Assembly (NCBI GenBank): GCA_031292515.1
Contig: JARLGZ010000275.1
Span: 1 to 64,000 of the forward strand
Source: Puia sp.
Lineage (GTDB): Bacteria > Bacteroidota > Bacteroidia > Chitinophagales > Chitinophagaceae
Reading direction: 5' to 3'
Length of the DNA: 64,000 nucleotides
A program made the position numbers and the translations under genes. Positions 1 to 7,160 of the stretch are shown piece by piece. The first letter of the stretch is position 1, and every line of letters starts with the position of its first letter. The notes beneath the pieces are model-generated. The model saw only the letters and a list, made by a program, of their open reading frames with translations, ran no database searches and had not been told where the DNA came from.

Positions 1-133
1 AGTGAGTAGTGAGTAGTGAGTAGTGAGTAGTGAGTAGTGAGTAGTGAGTAGTGAGTAGTGAGTAGTGAGTAGTGAGTAGTGAGTAGTGAGTAGTGAGTAG
101 TGAGTAGTGAGTAGTGAGTAGTGAGTAGTGAGT
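1..133. repeat. Perfect AGTGAGT heptamer tandem array
   Basis: Nineteen uninterrupted copies of the 7-base unit AGTGAGT run from the first base of the window to base 133, so the array probably continues upstream. It ends 32 bases before the moaD start. Because the unit is not a multiple of three, the + strand reads TAG or TGA in all three frames, while the complement ACTCACT has no stop in any frame. Decayed relatives follow stop codons near 7108 and 12736, and one lies in antisense inside gcvP near 57200. It is probably a slippage-grown array attached to the stop codon of the gene upstream of the window. Confidence 0.97.
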
Positions 134-165
134 GAATTTGTCAATTAGTAAAGGTAAGAAAGAAT

Positions 166-399
166 ATGAAAGTGCAGGTTTTTGCGATGCTGAAAGATCA
201 TTTCGACAAGGAGTTTGAAGTGAGTGGCGGCGTGTCTGATCTGGAAGCATTGCGATCGAGACTACGTGATATGAATCCCGCCTCTTCGGCGTTATTGGAC
301 AGTTGCAGGTTTGCCGTGAATGATGAATTTATTGACAACGATTTTAAATTGCAGGAAAATGACATCGTCATCATCCTTCCCCCCAGCAGCGGCGGATAA
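166..399 (+). CDS. moaD: Molybdopterin synthase sulfur-carrier subunit MoaD
   Basis: This 77-residue ubiquitin-fold protein carries sulfur as a C-terminal thiocarboxylate and donates it to precursor Z inside molybdopterin synthase, in the cytoplasm. The sequence ends in the family's Gly-Gly tail (residues 76-77) after ILPPSSGG, and the length is normal for MoaD. The ATG follows a weakly purine-rich leader (GGTAAGAAAGAAT). The end of the gene overlaps the start of moaE by 41 bases, which suggests coupled production of the two subunits. It is the first complete gene of a molybdenum-cofactor operon whose earlier genes lie off the left edge. Confidence 0.93.
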   Translation: MKVQVFAMLKDHFDKEFEVSGGVSDLEALRSRLRDMNPASSALLDSCRFAVNDEFIDNDFKLQENDIVIILPPSSGG

Positions 400-898
400 C
401 AGCGCTTATATTTCCGCCGAACCGCTGGACATTGTCGCCCTGCTGGCCGGCGCCCATCATCCGGGCGCGGGGGCGCTCGTCCTCTTCAGCGGGGAAGTGC
501 GCGTCAACAGCCTCGGAAAAGAAGTAGACTTCCTGGAATATGAAGCCTACATCCCCCTGGCCTCGAAGATGATCCGGCAGGTACTCGAAGAGGCCAGGAG
601 CCGGTGGATGCTGCAGGCGGCTATCGCGCAGCACCGGGTGGGCAGGCTATCGATCGGGGAGAGCGCCGTAGTTGTGATCACGGCGGCCGCTCATCGGGGT
701 GAAGCCTACTCCGCCAACCGCTTTATCATCGATAAGATCAAACACGAGGTCCCCATCTGGAAATGTGAATATTTCGCAGACGGGACAAAAGTTTGGGGCG
801 GGAATTGCAACTGTCACGCCATCACCGGTGATCCGAAGAAACATATTTATGAGAGCCTTTCTCCTGGAATTCGGCAAATAGAACCCTTGCGGCCATGA
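359..898 (+). CDS. moaE: Molybdopterin synthase catalytic subunit MoaE
   Basis: MoaE is the catalytic large subunit of molybdopterin synthase, a heterotetramer with MoaD that inserts the dithiolene sulfurs of molybdopterin. The family signature is clear: IGE near residue 100, AHRGEAY near 111-117, then KHEVPIWKCE. The two lysines expected at the active site are K128 and K135, seven residues apart as in Escherichia coli MoaE (K119 and K126). I chose the ATG at 359 because AGGAAA sits just upstream. An in-frame ATG at 320 would lengthen the overlap with moaD without adding any family sequence. The predicted length is 179 residues, slightly long because of an N-terminal tail. It overlaps mobA by 4 bases (ATGA). 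Confidence 0.95.
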   Translation: MTSSSSFPPAAADNSAYISAEPLDIVALLAGAHHPGAGALVLFSGEVRVNSLGKEVDFLEYEAYIPLASKMIRQVLEEARSRWMLQAAIAQHRVGRLSIGESAVVVITAAAHRGEAYSANRFIIDKIKHEVPIWKCEYFADGTKVWGGNCNCHAITGDPKKHIYESLSPGIRQIEPLRP

Positions 899-1554
899 TG
901 CAGAGCCTATGTGGCGTCGTCTTGTGCGGCGGTGAAAGCCGGCGAATGGGGCGCGACAAAGGGTCCTTGCAGATCGGGCAAACCGTCTGGGCCCTGCATA
1001 TGACCGGGAAACTGGATTTCCTGCAGATCCCCGTATTTTACTCCGTAAACGAACGGCAGCTCGCAGCCTATTCGAGTTTCATACCGCCGGATAGACTGAT
1101 TGTGGATACAGAGAGCGTCAGGGGCCCCTTGAAGGGTTTATTAAGCGCTCATCGGGCGTTGCCCGGGTTGGACCTGTTGCTGCTGGCCTGCGATATGCTT
1201 GACCTGGACCGGCAGACACTCGAAAGACTGGTGAATGCCTATAACGGCGATGCATCCCGTGTCGGCAATCATCACGAAGCAGGATACCGGGGAGGCCGCG
1301 AGTTTGATTTTTTTGTATTCCAGGATGGACAGCGGGCGCAGCCTTTGTGCGGGATCTATACATCCCAGGGACTAACGCAGATCAGCGACTCGCCTGGAGA
1401 GCAGGCAAAAGGAGACGGAAAAGAACCAACGAACGCCGCCGGGCCCGGCGGCCCCGATTATAGCCTTCAGTCCATTTTGAAAAGAGGCAGGACGCAGCTG
1501 CTGGAAATGACCGGCGCGGCCGCCTTTAGAAATTATAATTCTCCCGAACAGTAA
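895..1554 (+). CDS. mobA: Molybdenum cofactor guanylyltransferase MobA
   Basis: MobA transfers GMP from GTP to molybdopterin to make the guanine dinucleotide form of the cofactor. The nucleotide-binding start LCGGESRRMGRDK (residues 10-22) matches the GTP-binding loop of the family, LLLACDM is the metal-binding strand, and QPLCGIY is the later conserved segment. It is third in the operon and its ATG overlaps the moaE stop; the adjacent ATG at 898 is an equally possible start. After QPLCGIY there is a Gly/Pro/Lys-rich low-complexity stretch of about 25 residues that is not typical of the family and looks like a loop insertion. An NTP-transferase with another cofactor substrate is possible, but the context favours MobA. 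Confidence 0.9.
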   Translation: MMQSLCGVVLCGGESRRMGRDKGSLQIGQTVWALHMTGKLDFLQIPVFYSVNERQLAAYSSFIPPDRLIVDTESVRGPLKGLLSAHRALPGLDLLLLACDMLDLDRQTLERLVNAYNGDASRVGNHHEAGYRGGREFDFFVFQDGQRAQPLCGIYTSQGLTQISDSPGEQAKGDGKEPTNAAGPGGPDYSLQSILKRGRTQLLEMTGAAAFRNYNSPEQ

Positions 1555-1590
1555 GGCATCGAAGCATTCATGCAATCCTTATCCTGACGC

Positions 1591-4332
1591 CTATAAAAGA
1601 CTGGTGAGCAATTCCTTTGTCTCGCCATTCACATGCACCCTTATCTTCCGGGGCGCCGGAGAGCTGACCCGGTAGGTCGTTACCTTTCCATTATTCCATT
1701 CCATATCGACTGAGAGATTTCCCTCGGCCCGTATACCCGTAATCTTTCCTTCGGGCCAGTCCGCCGGCAGAGCAGGTAAGAGGAACAGGTGGTCTTCGTA
1801 AGATTGCAGGAGCATTTCCGTGAGCAGACCGGGAATTGCCAGCGAGGCGTCGATCTGCCAGACGGGCGTCCAGGAGCCTTCGGGAGTGGAAAAGTAGTAG
1901 ACATCCGGCTGCTCCTTTAGGCTGCCGGTAAAGGCTGCCGGGGTCTGCTGAAAAGTCAGCAGATTCTCAAATCCGGCTTCAGTGACGAGCTGGGTGAAGA
2001 TTTTACCCGCCCTTTCCGCTTCCTGCAGCCGGATCCAGCAAGCCATTCTGAGGGCCAGCGACCAGTTGGCGGCGGTGAAAATATCCTTATGTGGAAGATT
2101 TTTATAATTTCTGTCTTCTCCCCGCAGCTCCAATGCCTTTTTTGCGGCTGCCACCCATTCGGCGTTGACCGGTTTAACAGGGCCGGTCATGTTTGCAAAC
2201 GGGGATATCTGTTGTGCCGGCCATACCGCATAGAGGTGTGCAATATGCCGGTGGTTGCACCCGGGTGTATCGATGTCTTCCTCCCATTCCTGCAACTGAC
2301 CATAACGGCCGATTTTGAAAGGCATCAGCCTCCCGTGTGCCACCTTCAACTGATCAGAAAACGCCTGATCCGTCTTCAGGAGGGCGGCGGCCTCGATCGT
2401 GTGGTCGAACAGTTCGCGTATCATTTCTATGTCCTGGAAATTGCCCGGGATGTTGATTACATCGGCGCCATAGGAACTTCCGGAGGCAATCAACTTCCCG
2501 TCGCTGAGAAAGGCTCCATGTTCGGCCGAGCCACTGGGACCGGAGATCAGCCATCCCTTGTATTCGACCAGGTTCCTCAACCAGAAAGCCGAGGCTTCTT
2601 TTAATACCGGATAGCCTGTACGTTCCAGGTAGACATGGTCCCGGGAATAGGCAAACTTCTTCCAGATGAAATGGCAATGCCATGCAGCTCCCGCCGGATA
2701 CATGCCCCATTCGGCACCGAAACCCGGCGCGCAATACCCCCATATATTCCCGATCGGATGACTGACCCAGCCTTCCGAACCATAGTATTCCTTTGCGACG
2801 GCCCTCCCGGGGACGACCAGCCCCTTTATCCAATCTATATAAGGATCCATGCATTCCGACAAACCGGTGGAACAGGCTCCGCTGTAATTCAACTGCACGT
2901 TGATGTTTGATTGATAGTTGCCCGACCAGGGCGCCGCCTCCACCATGTTCCAGGCTCCCTGGAGATTGGCGGGCAGGGAACCCGGGCGCGAAGAACTGAT
3001 CAGCAGGTATCGCCCGAGGTTGAAGTACAATACTTTCAGGCCCGGGTCACCTGTTTTCAGTTTTTTGTATCGCTCCCATCTTTCGTTCGTGGGAAGGAGT
3101 TCGCAGGCGGCTGCGGTCCCTTGGGCGGGGGAGGGCTCGCCGGAAGAAGAGGTCTTCGAAAGGTTGCGTGCGGGAAGGGTTAACCGTGTCCTGTCGTACA
3201 AACGGCGGTAATCCGTTACATGCCTGCTTTTTAATATATCGAAAGTCCGGCTTTTCGCCTGATCGATCCATCCCTGGGTCATGGCATCAGGATCGGCCCC
3301 GTTATACAGGGGTGGGACCGGTTTGTATTCGGTGGCCGCTGTCAGCAGGATCGTAACCGGTCCGGCATTGCTGAAAACCAATTCCTCTCCTTGCAAAGAC
3401 ACTTCCCCCTGCGAATACAGCAACTGCATTTTGAGACAATACCTCCGTTTATTTCCATTGATCGTGCCCGATAGCTGAAATACGTTCTTTTCGAAAGCGA
3501 TGGTATGGTCCTTTTGAAAGACTTTCCACTTAAGCCTGAACGAGAGAGAGGCCTGCTTCCCGGATGAGAACCGCATGACAGCCACTTTATCGGGATACGA
3601 GCAGAAGTATTCGCGCAGGTACCGGACGCCACCGGCTTCGTATTGTACCCGGGCAATCGACTCCGAAAGATCCAATGATCGCATATAGTTCCTGTAGTCC
3701 GGAGCCGCCGGATCGCCTGCGATCTCTTTGCCGTTCGGGGTATCTTTATAGTCCGGGGTGTCCTTGTTGTTTGCGGCGCCATGATCGAAGAGAACGGATA
3801 GCCTTCCAAATGCGGAGAAGTGGCCATATCCGGCTTCTTCGCCCCAAAAATGTTCTTCTACCAGTTTATCTGCTTGTTTCAGGTTTTCTACCTGATCACT
3901 CAGGATCAGCTTCCGGATCTCCGGGAGATATTCCCTGCCGCCCTTCTTTATTCCGTAGAAATAATCCTTTTTTTCTCCGGGACCACCTGTCCACAGGGAT
4001 TTCTCGGTGATGCTGAAAACTTCCTCTACAACGCCTCCGAGAAAAGATAAACCCAGGTATCCGTTACCGATATGCATCGCCTGGCTGTTCCAATATTGTC
4101 CGGGGCGGGCGAAAAATAGCCTCTCGTCCGGATGGGGCGGGATGAGGGGGGATGCGCTGTCCGGGGACGATCCTTTTTCGACAGGAGACCCGATGGCGGG
4201 AGACGATCGTTCTGCGGTCGTAGATCTGTCAGGAGCGGATTTTCTGAAGGGCGATTTTTTCCCGGTCTTGATAAAGGAACGGGGGGATAGTATTCCGAGA
4301 GCAATAGACCTGATGATATTCCGTCTGTGCAT
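1591..4332 (-). CDS. GH95-family alpha-L-fucosidase
   Basis: This 913-residue protein belongs to glycoside hydrolase family 95, which contains inverting alpha-L-fucosidases and some alpha-L-galactosidases acting on terminal sugars of host or plant glycans. Family features seen: IGNGYLGLSFLGG after an N-terminal extension, then GSLPANLQGAW, SNINVQLNY with the Asn-x-Asn pair used to activate the catalytic water, GPSGSAEHG carrying the candidate acid Glu, NHRHIAHLYAVWP, and QIDASLAIPG. The first 70 residues hold a short hydrophobic start and a Ser/Pro/Lys-rich stretch, so it is probably exported, but the signal peptide is atypical. A second low-complexity insert contains two KDTP copies near residue 185. 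It is monocistronic and converges on mobA. Confidence 0.9.
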   Translation of the reverse strand: MHRRNIIRSIALGILSPRSFIKTGKKSPFRKSAPDRSTTAERSSPAIGSPVEKGSSPDSASPLIPPHPDERLFFARPGQYWNSQAMHIGNGYLGLSFLGGVVEEVFSITEKSLWTGGPGEKKDYFYGIKKGGREYLPEIRKLILSDQVENLKQADKLVEEHFWGEEAGYGHFSAFGRLSVLFDHGAANNKDTPDYKDTPNGKEIAGDPAAPDYRNYMRSLDLSESIARVQYEAGGVRYLREYFCSYPDKVAVMRFSSGKQASLSFRLKWKVFQKDHTIAFEKNVFQLSGTINGNKRRYCLKMQLLYSQGEVSLQGEELVFSNAGPVTILLTAATEYKPVPPLYNGADPDAMTQGWIDQAKSRTFDILKSRHVTDYRRLYDRTRLTLPARNLSKTSSSGEPSPAQGTAAACELLPTNERWERYKKLKTGDPGLKVLYFNLGRYLLISSSRPGSLPANLQGAWNMVEAAPWSGNYQSNINVQLNYSGACSTGLSECMDPYIDWIKGLVVPGRAVAKEYYGSEGWVSHPIGNIWGYCAPGFGAEWGMYPAGAAWHCHFIWKKFAYSRDHVYLERTGYPVLKEASAFWLRNLVEYKGWLISGPSGSAEHGAFLSDGKLIASGSSYGADVINIPGNFQDIEMIRELFDHTIEAAALLKTDQAFSDQLKVAHGRLMPFKIGRYGQLQEWEEDIDTPGCNHRHIAHLYAVWPAQQISPFANMTGPVKPVNAEWVAAAKKALELRGEDRNYKNLPHKDIFTAANWSLALRMACWIRLQEAERAGKIFTQLVTEAGFENLLTFQQTPAAFTGSLKEQPDVYYFSTPEGSWTPVWQIDASLAIPGLLTEMLLQSYEDHLFLLPALPADWPEGKITGIRAEGNLSVDMEWNNGKVTTYRVSSPAPRKIRVHVNGETKELLTSLL

Positions 4333-4394
4333 GAGTAGCTGCTTATTCCCTAAAAATAAGGAGAAAGATCGGGCAGGGAGCCGCCCGGAAAATA

Positions 4395-4424
4395 AAAATG
4401 TCCCGCCGGAGAGCGGGACATTTT
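4395..4424 (-). terminator. Rho-independent terminator of icd
   Basis: A near-perfect hairpin has arms AAAATGTCCCGC and GCGGGACATTTT around a six-base loop. On the minus strand it is followed by a T-rich run, and it lies about 60 bases beyond the icd stop codon. It also separates icd from the GH95 gene that starts at 4332. Confidence 0.9.
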
Positions 4425-4486
4425 ATGATTGAATGATAAGTTGAGTGTCCGGGCGCCGGATCCTGGCAGATCATCCCCCGACGCCT

Positions 4487-5719
4487 TTAGGCGAGCTTTT
4501 TCTTCAGATTCGCGTCGATCGCATCCAGGAATTCTTCGGTGTACAGGTAGTGTTTACCATGCTCGACCTTGTTGCCATGGATACAGACGGCCAGGTCTTT
4601 CGTCATCGATCCGCTTTCCACGGTCTCGATGCAGACGGCTTCCAATGCATTGGCAAAATCGATCAGCGGCTGGTTGCCATCTAACTTACCCCTGAATGCC
4701 AGACCGCGTGTCCACGCGAAGATGCTGGCGATGGGATTGGTGGAAGTAGGTTTGCCGGCCTGGTGGTCCCGGTAGTGACGGGTCACCGTGCCATGGGCTG
4801 CTTCTGCTTCCATGATCTGGCCATCGGGCGTGATCAGTACCGAGGTCATCAGCCCGAGGGAGCCGAAGCCCTGTGCGACTGTATCGCTTTGTACGTCTCC
4901 ATCGTAGTTCTTGCAGGCCCAGACGAAATTGCCATTCCATTTCAACGCGCTGGCGACCATGTCATCGATCAGGCGGTGCTCATAGACGATGCCGGCTTCC
5001 TGAAAGGCTTGCCTGAATTCTTTTTGATAGATATCTTCAAAAATGTCTTTGAAGCGGCCATCGTATTTCTTCAGGATTGTATTTTTTGTCGACAGGTACA
5101 AAGGCCACTTTTTGCTCAGCGCCATATTGAAACAGCTCCGGGCGAAACCGGTAATCGACTCGTCGGTGTTGTACATGGTCAAGGCGACGCCATCGCCCTT
5201 GAAATTATATACCTCGAAAGTCTGTGCCGGGCCGCCATCTTCCGGTGTAAAGGTCATCGTCAGCTTACCTTTGCCCTTAATCACCGTATCTGTCGCACGA
5301 TACTGATCGCCGAAGGCATGACGGCCGATGATGATGGGAGCAGTCCAGTTGGTTACCAGGCGGGGAACGTTCTGCATCACGATGGGTTCACGGAAAACAG
5401 TGCCGTCCAGGATATTCCGTATTGTGCCGTTGGGGCTCTTCCACATTTGCTTCAACTTGAACTCTTTTACACGCGCTTCATCGGGGGTGATAGTCGCGCA
5501 TTTTATGCCCACTCCGTATTTTTTTATAGCATTGGCAGCGTCGATGGTCACCTGGTCATTTGTCTCGTCCCGGTATTCTATGCCGAGGTCGAAATATTTG
5601 ATGTCTATGTCCATGTAGGGAAGGATCAGTTTGTCCTTGATGAATTTCCAGATGATCCGGGTCATTTCATCGCCATCCAGTTCTACTACGGGATTTGCAA
5701 CTTTGATTTTCTTTGCCAT
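4487..5719 (-). CDS. icd: NADP-dependent isocitrate dehydrogenase
   Basis: This is the TCA-cycle enzyme converting isocitrate to 2-oxoglutarate with NADPH formation. It is the eukaryote-like homodimeric class, about 410 residues, with [13 protein letters not shown] at the N-terminus, [20 protein letters not shown] for substrate binding, the central IDDMVA segment, and [16 protein letters not shown] for NADP and substrate. The start at 5719 (MAKKIKV) is set by AAGGAG six bases upstream, one of the few strong ribosome-binding sites in the window; an in-frame start at 5743 would add only eight residues. It is a single gene with its own terminator. The upstream region is shared with a divergent Crp-type regulator. 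Confidence 0.97.
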   Translation of the reverse strand: MAKKIKVANPVVELDGDEMTRIIWKFIKDKLILPYMDIDIKYFDLGIEYRDETNDQVTIDAANAIKKYGVGIKCATITPDEARVKEFKLKQMWKSPNGTIRNILDGTVFREPIVMQNVPRLVTNWTAPIIIGRHAFGDQYRATDTVIKGKGKLTMTFTPEDGGPAQTFEVYNFKGDGVALTMYNTDESITGFARSCFNMALSKKWPLYLSTKNTILKKYDGRFKDIFEDIYQKEFRQAFQEAGIVYEHRLIDDMVASALKWNGNFVWACKNYDGDVQSDTVAQGFGSLGLMTSVLITPDGQIMEAEAAHGTVTRHYRDHQAGKPTSTNPIASIFAWTRGLAFRGKLDGNQPLIDFANALEAVCIETVESGSMTKDLAVCIHGNKVEHGKHYLYTEEFLDAIDANLKKKLA

Positions 5720-5784
5720 AATACTCCTTAATTTTAAATTCAAAAGTGAGCAAACCTACAAGAATTGATCGAATTTAACAAAGC

Positions 5785-5812
5785 GGGGCCGATCGGCCCC
5801 AAATTTTTTTTT
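5785..5812. promoter_or_regulatory. GC-rich palindrome plus T-run in the icd/crp divergent region
   Basis: A perfect 16-base palindrome, GGGGCCGATCGGCCCC (5785-5800), is followed by AAA and then nine T residues on the + strand. It has the form of an intrinsic terminator, yet it lies between two divergently transcribed genes where no + strand gene ends. It could stop upstream + strand transcription, be an operator, or be a leader hairpin if the crp transcript starts further upstream than expected. Confidence 0.6.
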
Positions 5813-5839
5813 GTTTACCCTTTTATCTTGTTTACTTTG
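5811..5839 (+). promoter_or_regulatory. Candidate Bacteroidota promoter for the first Crp-type gene
   Basis: TTG (5811-5813), 18 bases, then TTACTTTG (5832-5839) resembles the Bacteroidota -33/-7 consensus TTG and TAnnTTTG with one mismatch. It lies about 25 bases before the start of the first regulator gene. The call rests on motif and position only. Confidence 0.35.
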
Positions 5840-5865
5840 TATCAAACTATTACAATCCTGTGCCG

Positions 5866-6456
5866 ATGTTAGATGCATTGAGACAATCCCTGTCCAGGTA
5901 TGTAGCATTTACCAATGAAGAGTTTGCTCCCTTGGCCCAGATGCTCCAGGTACGTAATTTTGATAAACAGGTCCAATTGGTTAAAGTCGGCGATACCGAT
6001 CATATCATCAATTTTATCATAAAAGGGCTTGCCAGGAAGTATTTTTACCGGGGTAAGGACGAGGTGATCACCCAGATCGCCGTGGAAAACGACTTTATAA
6101 CGTCTTCCGTCTCCTTTCTGTCGGGCAGGCCATCGGCTTATTATATCGAGACCATCGAGCCCTGTACGTTTCTATCCCTCACCCACGCCAATATGGAAAA
6201 GTTGTACAGGAACAACCAAAAGTTCGAGCGGCTGGGAAGGCTGATGATCACCCATTTCTTTTTGCAGCAGCAGCTCTGGGATCTTGATTATATCCGCTTC
6301 GGCACCCGCGAGCGGTTTATTCGTTTCACGCAGAATAACCCCGGTCTTTTGCAACGGGTACCACAGAAATACATTGCCTCTTACCTGAATATGAAGCCCG
6401 AAACCTTTAGTCGTTTCAAACATTTGCTGGCGAAAAATAGTCTGTCGGTCGGCTGA
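5866..6456 (+). CDS. Crp/Fnr-family transcriptional regulator (first of a tandem pair)
   Basis: The protein has about 196 residues. An N-terminal cyclic-nucleotide-binding-type beta-roll (to about residue 115) is followed by a helical connector and a short C-terminal helix-turn-helix, PQKYIASYLNMKPETFSRFK. This architecture is common in Bacteroidota regulators, which often have lost cAMP contacts, so the ligand is unknown. I see no Cys cluster for an Fnr-type iron-sulfur centre. The ATG at 5866 or the GTG at 5860 may start it. It is followed 42 bases later by a paralogue on the same strand, and it diverges from icd. The targets are unknown. Confidence 0.88.
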   Translation: MLDALRQSLSRYVAFTNEEFAPLAQMLQVRNFDKQVQLVKVGDTDHIINFIIKGLARKYFYRGKDEVITQIAVENDFITSSVSFLSGRPSAYYIETIEPCTFLSLTHANMEKLYRNNQKFERLGRLMITHFFLQQQLWDLDYIRFGTRERFIRFTQNNPGLLQRVPQKYIASYLNMKPETFSRFKHLLAKNSLSVG

Positions 6457-6498
6457 ATCCGTCAAAATGGTAACTGTAAAATTTCTTAGAACTGATCT

Positions 6499-7110
6499 AT
6501 GCGAGGTAAAAAAAGATCACCGTATAAACTGGCTTTGGATGACCTGTACGTACGTCTTTGCGGTTTCGTTCATCTGACAAAAACGGAATTTGGGCAGTTG
6601 CTGCGATACATGGAGATACGGGAGTTTGACAAAAAGGTCCGGGTACTGGAGCGTGGTGAAACGGAGAAACACATTAATCTCGTGGCGGCTGGGCTGGTAC
6701 GCAAATACCTGGAAGTCAGAAAGCAGGAAATCATCTTTCAACTGGCCGAGGAAGGACACCCCATTTACTCGGAGATTTCCTTTCATTCCCGTACTCCTTC
6801 CGAACTTACCATCGAGACAATTGAGCCTACTACATTGATATCCATAAGTTATGACAGTCTGGAAGAAGTTTTCATGAAATTTCCAAAAGCCGAAAGATTG
6901 GGAAGACTGCTGGTGTCTGATCTCTTTGTGAGGAAGGATATGAACTATTTTAACCAACTGGAAAAGACGACCCGGCAGCGATTTCTGGAATATGTGCGGT
7001 CACACCCGCAACTCCTGCAGCGGGTGCCGCAAAAATATATAGCATCTTATCTGAATATAAAGCCAGAGACATTCAGCCGGCTGAAACACCTGTTGAAAGG
7101 GAAGAAATAG
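6499..7110 (+). CDS. Crp/Fnr-family transcriptional regulator (second of a tandem pair)
   Basis: This 203-residue paralogue of the preceding gene shares REFDKKV, SxxTIETIEP and an almost identical C-terminal recognition region, RVPQKYIASYLNIKPETFSR. The near identity of the DNA-binding helices suggests the two proteins recognise the same or overlapping sites, while the divergent beta-roll suggests different input signals. It has a charged N-terminal extension (MRGKKRSPYK). It is probably cotranscribed with its partner. Its stop codon opens a decayed AGTGAGT-type repeat. Confidence 0.88.
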   Translation: MRGKKRSPYKLALDDLYVRLCGFVHLTKTEFGQLLRYMEIREFDKKVRVLERGETEKHINLVAAGLVRKYLEVRKQEIIFQLAEEGHPIYSEISFHSRTPSELTIETIEPTTLISISYDSLEEVFMKFPKAERLGRLLVSDLFVRKDMNYFNQLEKTTRQRFLEYVRSHPQLLQRVPQKYIASYLNIKPETFSRLKHLLKGKK

Positions 7111-7150
7111 TCAGTAAATGAGTAGTTAGTAAGTGAGTAGTCAGTAGTCT
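7108..7150. repeat. Decayed AGTGAGT-type repeat after the second Crp gene
   Basis: Starting with the TAG stop of the second Crp-type gene there are about six degenerate copies of the heptamer (TAGTCAGTAAATGAGTAG and similar). The run fills most of the space to the convergent transporter gene. Stops occur in several frames, as in the perfect array at 1-133. Confidence 0.8.
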
Positions 7151-7160
7151 CTACCGACTA

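Noticed and set aside
1-133. Possible CRISPR array at the left edge
   Set aside because: The unit is a 7-base perfect tandem repeat without spacers and there are no cas genes.
4763-5731. 322-codon open frame antisense to icd
   Set aside because: It is opposite a highly conserved enzyme gene and is a shadow frame.
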